Virus record (IMG/VR): IMGVR_UViG_3300031687_000001
Coordinates: 62,001-126,000 of that record
Strand: one strand, 5' to 3'
DNA length: 64,000 bases
DNA from: a virus
Each line of letters begins with the position of its first letter. The first letter of the stretch is position 1. Below, piece after piece: positions 17,119-24,557 of the stretch. The notes beneath the pieces were generated by a model. That model had not been told where the DNA came from. It was given only the letters and a program-made list of their open reading frames with translations, and did no database searches. The position numbers were made by a program, and so were the translations under genes.

Positions 17119-17949
17119 ATGAGTAACAATCCTTTATTGAAAGCGTATAAAATACCATCAATGTACATAAGTCTACCTTCTGGTGGACAATACTATACCG
17201 AAAAGCCTAAATTAAGTGCTGACGGTGAATTGGCAATCTACCCAATGACAGCAAGAGATGAAATAATCTCAAAGACACCAGATGCGTTATTTAACGGAGA
17301 AGCAACGATTGCGTTACTTTCCTCGTGTTGTCCAGATATCACTGATCCTAAGTCAACGCCTGTTAATGATTTAATGGTTCTTCTACTTGCAATACGCAAA
17401 GCAAGTTATGGGGATGGAATAGATATCGATATTAAATGTCCGTCTTGTGGCGAACTTAATATGCTTGAAATGGATATTAACAGAATTCTAGGATCTGTTA
17501 AGGCGATAGATGTATCAAATAATTTGATTCTGCAAGATAAATTCAATGTTAAATTGAAACCATATAATGTGAATGATAGAACATTAATTCAGATACAGCA
17601 AATTCAACAAGAGAGAATGATACAAGAACTCGCTAATACTGAATTATCTGATGCTGAAAGAAATGAAAAATTTGGAAAAACATTTGTAGAAATATCAACA
17701 CTGACAATTGATCTTATGGTTAATTGTATCGTATCTGTTACCTACGATGATAATGAAATAACTGATATAGAAACTATTCGTGAATGGTTGCACAATATTT
17801 CAAAAAGCGATTATAAAGATATGAAAGATCATATTGAAAAGATATCCGATAACGGTATCGATACCAAATTTAAAGCAGTATGTCAATCGTGTTCGCATGA
17901 ATGGGAATCTGAGGTAGAACTCGATATGTCAAATTTTTTCGCAGGCTGA
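17119..17949 (+). CDS. gp26-family baseplate/tail protein; candidate tail assembly chaperone (0-frame product)
   Basis: A 276-aa protein beginning MSNNPLLKAY, with GGAG 8 nt before the ATG at 17119 (a longer frame from 17053 lacks this). It holds PSGGQYY, YPMTARDEI and a Cys pair in IKCPSCGELN, plus a second pair in CQSCSHEWESEVEL near the end. Together they suggest a zinc ribbon. These features fit the T4 base plate protein family typified by gp26. It lies beside the tape-measure-like pair. Its last codons before the stop form a slippery heptamer, after which a 68-codon frame continues in -1, as in lambda G/GT-type chaperones. A baseplate hub role is the family annotation; the chaperone role is inferred. 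Confidence 0.75.
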   Translation: MSNNPLLKAYKIPSMYISLPSGGQYYTEKPKLSADGELAIYPMTARDEIISKTPDALFNGEATIALLSSCCPDITDPKSTPVNDLMVLLLAIRKASYGDGIDIDIKCPSCGELNMLEMDINRILGSVKAIDVSNNLILQDKFNVKLKPYNVNDRTLIQIQQIQQERMIQELANTELSDAERNEKFGKTFVEISTLTIDLMVNCIVSVTYDDNEITDIETIREWLHNISKSDYKDMKDHIEKISDNGIDTKFKAVCQSCSHEWESEVELDMSNFFAG

Positions 17950-17965
17950 TAGCAACAAGTCAGCC
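17934..17965 (+). promoter_or_regulatory. Candidate -1 programmed frameshift signal
   Basis: The heptamer T-TTT-TTC (17934-17940) fits X-XXY-YYZ in the zero frame (AAT TTT TTC). Three nt later begins a stem GGCTGA (17944-17949) / TCAGCC (17960-17965), extendable by GC/GC around a bulged A. It contains the zero-frame stop TGA (17947-17949). Slippery site plus hairpin is the standard layout of -1 frameshift elements. Confidence 0.7.
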
Positions 17966-18146
17966 GCACGAAATTCCTGATATACTTGACAGATACCAAG
18001 ATGATCTAACTAAGTTAAATTCAAATCATATGGATATTCTTATCATGTCACATGGTGCAATGACATACGAATCATTGATGACAATGCCAGTGCCCATGAT
18101 AGACTTGTTCATCAAACGATACAACGAGAGGAATAGTGAATCTTAA
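17940..18146 (+). CDS. -1 frameshift extension of the gp26-like protein (68 codons, no own start)
   Basis: In the -1 frame the sequence is open from 17913 to the stop at 18144-18146. It reads RRLIATSQPHEIPDILDRYQ and continues to MTMPVPMIDLFIKRYNERN. No ATG, GTG or TTG occurs before the internal ATG at 18030, so the conserved-looking upstream part can only be made by frameshifting from the gp26-like gene, giving a 342-aa fusion. The end LMxMPVPMIDLFIKRYNER looks like a real helical protein end rather than chance. An internal start at 18030 would make a 38-aa protein. Its stop overlaps the convergent gene by 4 nt. Confidence 0.65.
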   Translation, partial: RRLIATSQPHEIPDILDRYQDDLTKLNSNHMDILIMSHGAMTYESLMTMPVPMIDLFIKRYNERNSES

Positions 18147-18158
18147 TCGTTCACTATT
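18132..18158. terminator. Inverted repeat across two convergent stop codons
   Basis: AATAGTGAA (18132-18140), 9-nt loop, TTCACTATT (18150-18158): a perfect 9-bp stem that spans the ends of both convergent genes. The T-run after it is short, so it may act as a weak bidirectional terminator or RNA-end protector. Confidence 0.45.
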
Positions 18159-18631
18159 TCGTCGTAATACTCTTGTGTCCATGAATCATAGTAGTTCGTT
18201 TTAATAAGTTTTTTACGACGATCTTCTATGTCTTCTTTTATCTGTACAATAATAATACGAGTAAAGTTCTTAACGAATAATCCACTCAATTCAGTACTTA
18301 CAAAATAATGATGTTCTGGATATAACGCACGCATTTCCGATGTGATGCTATCTAGTACATCTATATCACAATCATCTCCCATCCAACAAACAGCCATTTT
18401 AAACTGACTCTTATCAAATGTCTCTAATGCAGACTTTGAATAACTCAAATCTCTACCATCCATGAATTGAATTTCGCCATTGACTCTTGCTTTACGAGCA
18501 TAAGGACAAACAGGCCAACCATCGCCTTTATCTTGTTCAATCACATCCATAGTAAACTTAATAAAATCATTCTTAAATGATTCAAACTCTATTGCTTTTG
18601 GTGATCTTTCTTTTAGTGACATTGTACTCAT
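18143..18631 (-). CDS. Hypothetical protein, 162 aa, with WPVCPYARKAR motif
   Basis: I do not recognise the family with certainty. The protein starts MSTMSLKERSP behind AAGGAG and a late box at 18653-18660. A central DGWPVCPYARKAR segment is followed by CWMGDDCDID and later by YPEHHYFVSTE. The CP-x-A-x-x-AR motif and further Cys could bind a metal or form a redox site. The C-terminal part is amphipathic and charged. Similar short proteins occur in marine myoviruses. It is transcribed late and stands alone between the chaperone-like gene and the structured region. Confidence 0.6.
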   Translation of the reverse strand: MSTMSLKERSPKAIEFESFKNDFIKFTMDVIEQDKGDGWPVCPYARKARVNGEIQFMDGRDLSYSKSALETFDKSQFKMAVCWMGDDCDIDVLDSITSEMRALYPEHHYFVSTELSGLFVKNFTRIIIVQIKEDIEDRRKKLIKTNYYDSWTQEYYDEIVND

Positions 18632-18652
18632 AGAACTCCTTAATTATATATA

Positions 18653-18660
18653 TATTTATA
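18653..18660 (-). promoter_or_regulatory. Late promoter TATAAATA for the 162-aa gene
   Basis: Exact TATAAATA on the minus strand. The predicted start near 18647 gives a 16-nt leader that still contains AAGGAG before the ATG at 18631. Confidence 0.7.
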
Positions 18661-18824
18661 TGAACAACATATCTTGGTTCAAGGAACAACATAATAATGT
18701 AATCACATAAACATTGCTTCGCAATGAACAACTTCAAAAAATATCTCATTCGTTACACTCATTCGTATTTTTCTTATTGTTATACTCTTTAATCTAATTG
18801 TTTCTAACTGTTATTACTATATAT
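18661..18824. other. Gene-free AT-rich flank left of the structured region
   Basis: No gene is seen. The only clear element is a small perfect hairpin, CATTGC-TTC-GCAATG, near 18712-18726. On the minus strand it is followed by TTTATG, so it might end the transcript that starts at 19375. Confidence 0.4.
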
Positions 18825-19215
18825 CAATGATTGGGCTATTCTATAACTACTATCTATTTTTCCAGGATCTTGATCCACACTTCGCTTATGCAGCGAAAGT
18901 GAAAAATTTGTTAAATGAACAGAAAGTTTTTTCCTATCACCCAATCACACTTCGATATAACAAACCCAATTTTACACTTGGGGGAGGCGGTTACGCGGTA
19001 CCTCTTATTACATGCTGCTTCAAGCAACGCAAGAACATCAATTTCCATATCGTCGGATTTTGACTACTCGTAGGTTTCAATAGTTCAGAAGAGCCTACTC
19101 TTTTCGGTTGGTCAGACCAGTGCAATGACCAAAAGAAACACGTGGAAGTCCATCGACATCGCCCCAAAGGCGGCAGATTCATCACGGATACGGTAACAGT
19201 ATCATCCATCTAAGT
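18825..19215 (-). ncRNA. Candidate structured non-coding RNA (strand uncertain)
   Basis: A gene-free stretch with richer GC than its surroundings and a dense series of inverted repeats. A long-range 8-bp pairing TGATTGGG (18828-18835) / CCCAATCA (18940-18947) encloses two hairpins at 18865-18876 and 18878-18901. Others follow at 18965-18982, 18984-19004 and 19070-19098 (GTAGG/CCTAC). TTGGTCA/TGACCAA is at 19108-19132, extended by TCTT/AAGA, then 19160-19172 (CGCC/GGCG) and 19187-19203 (GATAC/GTATC). Hairpins abut each other, as in folded RNAs. A consensus sigma70 promoter at 19382-19409 points into it from the right, favouring the minus strand. Two G-U pairs, however, would favour plus. The family is not identified; large phage RNAs such as GOLLD or ROOL are possible relatives but no match was established. 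Confidence 0.5.
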
Positions 19216-19253
19216 TTTATAGGGTTCTGAGGGGGTTTGCCAATGCGAGGTGA

Positions 19254-19370
19254 TTAAGTTTTTAGTTTAAGTGCTGAGGACAGCGAAGTGATTGAGTTTT
19301 TTAGTTTAGAGGTTTGTTTAAGTTTTTAGTTTAAGTGTGTTTGTTTAAGTTTTTAGTTTAAGTGTGTTTG
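19254..19370. repeat. 27-bp AT-rich direct repeats behind the sigma70 promoter
   Basis: Two perfect adjacent copies of TTTAAGTTTTTAGTTTAAG+TGTGTTTG (19317-19343 and 19344-19370). A partial copy (TTAAGTTTTTAGTTTAAGTG) lies at 19254-19273 and a diverged one near 19290-19316. They form the start of any leftward transcript. There are no unique spacers, so this is not a CRISPR array. Confidence 0.85.
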
Positions 19371-19381
19371 TTTATGTAATA

Positions 19382-19409
19382 ATTATACATGATTCTCAGT
19401 GATTGTCAA
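19382..19409 (-). promoter_or_regulatory. Consensus sigma70 promoter (TTGACA-N16-TATAAT)
   Basis: On the minus strand, TTGACA (19404-19409), a 16-nt spacer and TATAAT (19382-19387). Both hexamers are perfect. It lies just past the end of the GIY-YIG gene and reads into the gene-free, hairpin-rich region, where no good ORF exists. Confidence 0.75.
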
Positions 19410-19417
19410 GTATAATT

Positions 19418-19876
19418 TTATAAGCCCGAGGATTTAGTTTCTTGTAGGTATTCTTTAAGAACTTTTGATCCGCCTACTCTAACGTTAATGATTCCATTGT
19501 AGTAATCATCTGTTTCAAGTACTCTGCGTTCAAACTGTTCGCGTGCTTCTAGGTAACTTGCAATGCCCCTTGTAGGACACATATGAATAATTTCTCTTGT
19601 GAAACTATCTTTACCTAGTGCTTCAACGTCTGCATTAAGTCTATCACTAGAGCCGAAATATTCTCTCCAGTCACTTTCTTTAGTGCCACGTCTCTTATTC
19701 TTTTTTCCCTTTAGTGGTGGTTTAGTAGTTTTAAACTTTGCTAATTTTTTACCTATATATAACATACCACTAACAGTATTTGTTATCAGATACACAAATG
19801 CTTCACACCCATCCGGCAATGCTTCTATAACATTACCTTCGTATGTCCAGTCATATGTAATTTTATTTTTTTCCAC
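19418..19876 (-). CDS. GIY-YIG-like endonuclease domain protein
   Basis: A 152-aa protein with VYLITN (residues 28-33) and MLYIGKK (38-44), the spaced YI/YIG motif of GIY-YIG nucleases. SDWREYFGSS, and ASYLEAREQFERR with a candidate catalytic Glu, follow. T4-like phages often carry such small nucleases as homing (Seg-type) or DNA-repair proteins. It has no obvious DNA-binding extension. It is last in the gp55-gp47-gp46 operon, overlaps the upstream small gene by 14 nt and lies next to the structured region. Whether it is selfish or recruited for recombination is open. Confidence 0.65.
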   Translation of the reverse strand: MEKNKITYDWTYEGNVIEALPDGCEAFVYLITNTVSGMLYIGKKLAKFKTTKPPLKGKKNKRRGTKESDWREYFGSSDRLNADVEALGKDSFTREIIHMCPTRGIASYLEAREQFERRVLETDDYYNGIINVRVGGSKVLKEYLQETKSSGL

Positions 19877-20087
19877 TAACGGCTCTTATTAATTTTTGTA
19901 GAATATCAGCACCAATACTTTGGGTGATTTCCTCGCTCTGTAGGTTTGATTTATAAACCCATAAAGTATTATCCTCATCTCCAGCCAGATCAACATCGAA
20001 CTGACTTGGATGAGTGGCATTGCCTGTTATTACAGGTTGTTTATCAATGCCAATCTTTTTTTTAGGTTTTGGTATATTATGTATCAA
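19863..20087 (-). CDS. Small hypothetical protein, 74 aa
   Basis: Encoded between gp46 and the GIY-YIG gene, overlapping both (11 nt and 14 nt), so it is surely in the same operon. The N-terminus is basic and Pro/Lys-rich (IPKPKKKIGIDK), the middle contains DVDLAGDEDNTLWVYK, and the end is a short amphipathic helix. I recognise no family. An accessory role with the gp46/47 nuclease is only suggested by position. Confidence 0.55.
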   Translation of the reverse strand: MIHNIPKPKKKIGIDKQPVITGNATHPSQFDVDLAGDEDNTLWVYKSNLQSEEITQSIGADILQKLIRAVSGKK

Positions 20088-21849
20088 TTACTTCCATCTC
20101 TGTGTTAAATGTAGTGAATCCGTTCTCTTTCGTAACTTGTAATACACTATTAACACGACCAATCAATTCATCTCTGTGAGAGATAAGTAGAATATCTTTA
20201 TTACGTTCACGCTCCATTTTCTTTAAAGCAGTTAACGCACTTTCAACACCTACACTATCCATTCCTGAATCAATCAATTCGTCAATACACATTAAGTTGA
20301 TAGCAGAATTCATACTCTCGTATACATCTCTAAATGCCCAACTCAATCCTAGAATTAAACGATTGCGTTCACCCCTAGATAAATTGTCAAAATCTAAATC
20401 TTGTCCTAATTGTACAATACTCACAGACAAGTCACTCTGAAATTTAACTTCATGTGGTAGTCCTAGTTGTGTAATATAATGATCTAGACGAACATTAAGG
20501 AACTGTAGATTTTGTTCAATGATACGCTTACGAATAAACGAGTCTTTGTTTGTTAATAGTTTTAATAAAAAATCCTGATGATCTTTGATATCGGTTAAAC
20601 GATTAAGTTCTTCCCAATCAACTGTTTGTAACCCAGTATCTTTTAATGTATCAATTTGTTCTTGATACGGATCTGATTCCGTTGTCTTCCGTTCAATAGA
20701 TGCGATGGTATTAGACAACTTATTCTGATGTTCATATGCTTCTTGTGCGGTATTATAAAACAATTTAGGTGCAACGCCTAAATCACCTATGTTATTTAGT
20801 TCATTGGTATATGCTTCAATAGTAGCAACATCTATCTCTATCTGTTCTTTATATTCAGCAACCGCCAATGTTTTAGTTTCAAGAATCTGTTCATGTTTTT
20901 CATCATGAATCTCTTGTCCACATGCGTAACATTTGTGTTCCATTGATGCATCTAAATCTTCAACTGCTTTGATGAGGCGTTTATTTTCACGCTCAACTGT
21001 AGTTGTTAATTTAGCAATATCCTTGGTGTAAGCATTAAATTTATTTTTTCTTGCTGTGTATGCTTCAAATGCAATGTGTGCTTCCAATTCAATTTCTACA
21101 TCGATCTCGTATAGCGCCATTAAATCTGACTCAAGATCTGTAATAGATTCTTCATTGGTTCTATGCCATAGACGTTGTCTACGTTCTAAATCTTTGATAC
21201 TTGCATTAAATCTCTCATTCGCATCTTCAACTGCGCGAACACGATAATTTTCTTCTTGTATTTTATCTTTACCTGTTCTGATAAGTTCTTTAAGTAATTC
21301 TGCTTTATCAGATAATTGAGTAATACCTAACAGTTGTTCGATTAACTCGCGCTGATCATTGGCACGCATACTCAAGAATGGTTCAGTGTATGTATTTAGG
21401 GCGATAATATGCTTGAACATTGTGTGAGTCATACCAATGACTTTTTCAATAGCAACTTGTGTCAAGCGACCTTCGCCTTGACCTTCGTCTGTCATGTCAC
21501 TATTATCTACTTCATTTACGTAGAATTTAAAAACATTAGGACTACGTCCACGTTCAATGCGATATTGCGCACCGTTCTTTTCAAAATCAACTGTAACAGT
21601 CATGTGTTTGTTGTTGATCTTATTGATAAGATTTGATTTTTTAATATTAAATAATGCACTACCAAATAGTGCATATGAGATTGCGTTAATAAGAGTAGTT
21701 TTGCCTACTCCATTACGAGAACCATCACCACCCATATCAACATTATTGCCGAGTACTAGAGTTAGTCCAGTTTCATTTATGGTAACGGCTTGAGTGACGT
21801 TACCAACAGAAAGAAAGTTTTTAATAGTTACATTTTTAATAGTTAGCAT
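20077..21849 (-). CDS. gp46: Recombination endonuclease subunit gp46 (Rad50/SbcC-like ATPase)
   Basis: A 590-aa SMC-type ATPase that with gp47 resects DNA ends for recombination-dependent replication. Visible parts are the Walker A region SRNGVGKTT (about 44-52), long coiled coils, the zinc-hook CYACGQ in the middle, the ABC signature LSRGERNRL, Walker B INLMCIDELID and the LLISHRDEL switch His near the end. Length is close to T4 gp46 (560 aa). It lies 3 nt behind gp47, in the same order as T4. Confidence 0.95.
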   Translation of the reverse strand: MLTIKNVTIKNFLSVGNVTQAVTINETGLTLVLGNNVDMGGDGSRNGVGKTTLINAISYALFGSALFNIKKSNLINKINNKHMTVTVDFEKNGAQYRIERGRSPNVFKFYVNEVDNSDMTDEGQGEGRLTQVAIEKVIGMTHTMFKHIIALNTYTEPFLSMRANDQRELIEQLLGITQLSDKAELLKELIRTGKDKIQEENYRVRAVEDANERFNASIKDLERRQRLWHRTNEESITDLESDLMALYEIDVEIELEAHIAFEAYTARKNKFNAYTKDIAKLTTTVERENKRLIKAVEDLDASMEHKCYACGQEIHDEKHEQILETKTLAVAEYKEQIEIDVATIEAYTNELNNIGDLGVAPKLFYNTAQEAYEHQNKLSNTIASIERKTTESDPYQEQIDTLKDTGLQTVDWEELNRLTDIKDHQDFLLKLLTNKDSFIRKRIIEQNLQFLNVRLDHYITQLGLPHEVKFQSDLSVSIVQLGQDLDFDNLSRGERNRLILGLSWAFRDVYESMNSAINLMCIDELIDSGMDSVGVESALTALKKMERERNKDILLISHRDELIGRVNSVLQVTKENGFTTFNTEMEVIDT

Positions 21850-21852
21850 AGT

Positions 21853-22884
21853 TTATATGTGTAAGTCGTTATAAATTGAAATTAAAGTTTCGTTACGAAT
21901 AGAATTAGATGTAATTGCACCAAGTTGAGTAAGAACAATTTGGTCAACATTTTCTACTGATATATCTCCATCCGTATCCCAGTCTTCGCCAGATACATTG
22001 TCCTTCTTAGACGGCATTAGCGATATTTCACGTAAATCATAATCGGCAGCAAATGTTTCTTTAATATAATTTGCTTCTTCATATGAAATATTGATATCTA
22101 ATATTATACGACAATGTGTGTTATTTGTCAATATACTACCAGCATCATCTAATAGTTGACTCAAGTTTGCTACGCGATACTTAGGTGCATCTTTCCATGT
22201 TTTAAAGTCGTATGTGCCATCCCAGTTTAGGAAAGTGATACCACGATCATCATCCCATGCATCTGAATAGTTATGTGGGAAACAGTTTCCTGGATAGATG
22301 ATATTACCTTTTTCCTGACGTTTATGGAAATGACCAGAAAATACTTTATCTGCTTTAGATAAGTCTGATGCTTTTAATCCACCGTGATCGGGCATTTTAA
22401 TCATAGCATTCAGGTAAAAGTCTGGTAATTCAAAGTGACCGAAAATAAACTTAGACTTTAATTCCTTCAACTTCTTCCATTCATCATCAACTAACCATGG
22501 GACAAATGCAACACCATCTTCTTCAAAGATTTCATCATTGATGATGTTGATGTTAGGATATTTATTTGCAAATGGTAGTGAGTTGATATCTCGTTTTTCA
22601 CGATAATACAGATCATGATTTCCCATGATCATATGTACTTCGTCGAAATTATCATTCAGTATCTGTAACGCATCAACTGTGTAATTTAAAGTACCCACAT
22701 TGATAGTCGCTCTGTGATGATGCCAGTCACCCAAGAAGAAACATTTTTTAATGTTCCTACTATGGGCTTCTTCTATCATCCATTTAATAAAGTTAAGACA
22801 ATCATTGTTATGCATCTTGGAATTATTTTTAAGTCCAAAATGTATATCTGTGAAAATTACTGCTTCATCAAAAAATTTACTCAT
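21853..22884 (-). CDS. gp47: Recombination endonuclease subunit gp47 (Mre11/SbcD-like)
   Basis: A 343-aa metallophosphoesterase nuclease, partner of gp46. All motif blocks are visible: DIHFG (about 12-16), FLGDWHHHR, MGNHD, FGHFE and SGHFHKR, which supply the two-metal ligands. Length equals T4 gp47 (339 aa) within a few residues. Second gene of the early operon driven from 23862. Confidence 0.95.
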   Translation of the reverse strand: MSKFFDEAVIFTDIHFGLKNNSKMHNNDCLNFIKWMIEEAHSRNIKKCFFLGDWHHHRATINVGTLNYTVDALQILNDNFDEVHMIMGNHDLYYREKRDINSLPFANKYPNINIINDEIFEEDGVAFVPWLVDDEWKKLKELKSKFIFGHFELPDFYLNAMIKMPDHGGLKASDLSKADKVFSGHFHKRQEKGNIIYPGNCFPHNYSDAWDDDRGITFLNWDGTYDFKTWKDAPKYRVANLSQLLDDAGSILTNNTHCRIILDINISYEEANYIKETFAADYDLREISLMPSKKDNVSGEDWDTDGDISVENVDQIVLTQLGAITSNSIRNETLISIYNDLHI

Positions 22885-22904
22885 TTATAATTCGTCCTTT
22901 CCAG

Positions 22905-23807
22905 TCATTCTGTGATTTCTTCTTCTGATATTACCCGTAATTCTTCGACATCGTCAGTTTCCTCAGCAGGGATATATTTGGTTTTCTGTACTTCCCATTC
23001 TGCGTTGAAGATACGAGTGTTACTTGGTTCTAGACCTTCTTCTTCTAATAAATCATCACGAATGTTTTGATTGCGTTTTTCTAGATTCAATACACGAGTG
23101 AACGAGTTATTGATTACAGTAGTGAAGTATGCAAATGGATTCTGTGATTTAAGTTCATTGAACTGTAAACCGATCATTGTCAATTGTAAAATTGCTTGAC
23201 CACGCATTTCATCTACATATGTGTATCCACGCCAGTTACCGCGCATAGAGTATCGTTCACATAATTTCATATACATCATCGCTAAGCGTTCAGTTGTGTG
23301 ACCACATGTAACACTAAATTTACCTGTGTCTAATTCACCGTCCCAATGAGAACGAGCGACTTCAGTCCATTCATCATTAACCATAGCAAGATGCTTATAT
23401 GCTGGAAAATTACAGCGAGAATGATGATCTGCTACTGTTTTAGGTGTCTTCTTACGTGCTTCTAATGGAATATGATCATAGCCCATAACGCGGAATACTA
23501 TATCAGTAGTCTTGATAGAATCAATACTCACTGCGAACTCGGCTGCTTTAGGTTTAGTTTTCTTGGTTAATTCACCATTATTCCATCGAACCACTTCTGC
23601 TTCGTGTGCAATCTTTTGTAACCTAGATGCTTGTGCATCTTTTGCAAGCAGAATAGTTTCTTCATTGATTTCATCGAAGTCTTCTACGATGTGGTCAAAT
23701 AGGAAATATTGCTCGTCTGCTAACCAGCAGAAAGTCATTTTAGATTTATGTATTTCTTTAAGTATTTCTTTGTTCTTTAAGTAATGTGTAGAGGGATCTC
23801 TTGCCAT
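22905..23807 (-). CDS. gp55: Late-transcription sigma factor, gp55-like
   Basis: A 300-aa protein whose part from about residue 190 (RGNWRGYTYVDEMRGQAIL) through NPFAYFTTVINNSFTRVLN matches region 2 of sigma factors as kept in T4 gp55. Gp55 lets host RNA polymerase read the TATAAATA late promoters, which are abundant in this window. T4 gp55 has 185 aa; here an extra N-terminal domain of about 100 residues is present, containing WLADEQYFLFDHIVEDFDE. It is first gene of the operon with gp47 and gp46, behind a perfect sigma70 promoter, so it is made early. Confidence 0.85.
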   Translation of the reverse strand: MARDPSTHYLKNKEILKEIHKSKMTFCWLADEQYFLFDHIVEDFDEINEETILLAKDAQASRLQKIAHEAEVVRWNNGELTKKTKPKAAEFAVSIDSIKTTDIVFRVMGYDHIPLEARKKTPKTVADHHSRCNFPAYKHLAMVNDEWTEVARSHWDGELDTGKFSVTCGHTTERLAMMYMKLCERYSMRGNWRGYTYVDEMRGQAILQLTMIGLQFNELKSQNPFAYFTTVINNSFTRVLNLEKRNQNIRDDLLEEEGLEPSNTRIFNAEWEVQKTKYIPAEETDDVEELRVISEEEITE

Positions 23808-23838
23808 TAGGTTTATTGCTCCGTTTAATATTAGTACA

Positions 23839-23867
23839 ATTATATATCAGTTTGATCAGTTTGTCAA
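23839..23867 (-). promoter_or_regulatory. Perfect sigma70 promoter for the gp55-gp47-gp46 operon
   Basis: TTGACA (23862-23867), 17-nt spacer, TATAAT (23839-23844) on the minus strand: full consensus. The start is near 23832, with a 25-nt leader and GGAG before the ATG at 23807. Confidence 0.9.
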
Positions 23868-23916
23868 GTCTTATTCGTTATTACAGTGAAATCATTAAGT
23901 ACATAGTTTATCTTGG

Positions 23917-23924
23917 GCTAAATA
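23917..23924 (+). promoter_or_regulatory. Late-type box GCTAAATA before the baseplate operon
   Basis: GCTAAATA lies 24 nt before the ATG at 23949. The predicted leader (from about 23930) contains TAGGAG. The same octamer precedes the gene at 43628. Confidence 0.45.
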
Positions 23925-23948
23925 CATGATAAGTAGGAGATTATTAAG

Positions 23949-24557
23949 ATGCGTATATCAGACATCATTACAGAAAGTATAGCAAAGCAAGTCACTGTGT
24001 TTTATGGCGGACGTTTCCAGCCAATGCACTCAGGGCACTTTGCGTTGTATAAAAAATTAGTTAACAAGTTTGGTGCTGATAATGTATTTATCGCTACTAC
24101 ATTTGGCAAGAAACAGCAATCAATGCATATGGCAGATGATTTCTCGACTGATCCATTCACCTTTGAAGAAAAGGCATCGATCATGTCTAAGATGTTTGGT
24201 GTACCAGCAAATCATATTGTTAATACACAACCATATCGTCCAGATGTTTCATTGGTAGGCAGAGACAAGAGTAACACAGCAACCGTATTAGTGTTCAGCG
24301 AAAAAGATGCTGGGCGACTAAAGCCGGGTGGTGTATTGGCTCCAATGCCAGATGATATGAACAATTTACAGACAGAAGATGAAAATCGTGTATATTATAT
24401 CACAATGCCAACCGAGCAAGGTGGTATGAGTGCGAGCGATTTCAGAGAAGTTATGCGCAGTGAAGCAGAGTTTGAAGAGAAGAAACAGACATTCACCAAA
24501 TTCTTTGGTAAATTTGATCAAGAGATTTTTGACTTCATCGAAGGTAGATTACGATAA
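23949..24557 (+). CDS. HxGH nucleotidyltransferase (cytidylyltransferase-like)
   Basis: A 202-aa protein with FYGGRFQPMHSGHFALY near the N-terminus. HSGH is the HxGH signature of the nucleotidylyltransferase superfamily, which joins a nucleotide to a phosphorylated substrate with release of diphosphate. MSASDFR near the C-terminus matches the (I/M)S(A/S)(T/S)xxR motif. Such proteins often occur near baseplate genes in marine T4-like phages. It ends with TAATG, overlapping the next start. The substrate (NMN, glycerol-phosphate, pantetheine or sugar phosphate) cannot be told. Confidence 0.75.
   Translation: MRISDIITESIAKQVTVFYGGRFQPMHSGHFALYKKLVNKFGADNVFIATTFGKKQQSMHMADDFSTDPFTFEEKASIMSKMFGVPANHIVNTQPYRPDVSLVGRDKSNTATVLVFSEKDAGRLKPGGVLAPMPDDMNNLQTEDENRVYYITMPTEQGGMSASDFREVMRSEAEFEEKKQTFTKFFGKFDQEIFDFIEGRLR

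Noticed and set aside
18030-18146. Separate 38-aa gene instead of a frameshift extension
   Set aside because: The protein-like sequence extends well upstream of this ATG to the slippery site, with no other start; no clear ribosome site precedes 18030.
18827-19063. 78-codon plus-strand frame in the same region
   Set aside because: No ribosome site or promoter and no protein-like pattern; overlaps the same hairpins.
18991-19209. 72-codon minus-strand frame in the hairpin-rich region
   Set aside because: No ribosome site, unusual Trp/Cys-rich composition, and most of it is made of inverted repeats; better explained as RNA structure.
18825-19215. tRNA, tmRNA, RNase P RNA or group I intron
   Set aside because: I find no T-arm GGTTCRANYCC, CCA end, or the conserved core elements I know for these RNAs.
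19254-19370. CRISPR-like array
   Set aside because: The 27-bp copies are directly adjacent without unique spacers, and no cas genes are near.
23949-24557. Naming the nucleotidyltransferase as NadM/NMN adenylyltransferase
   Set aside because: HxGH and the C-terminal motif are shared by several substrate classes, and no other NAD genes are in the window.
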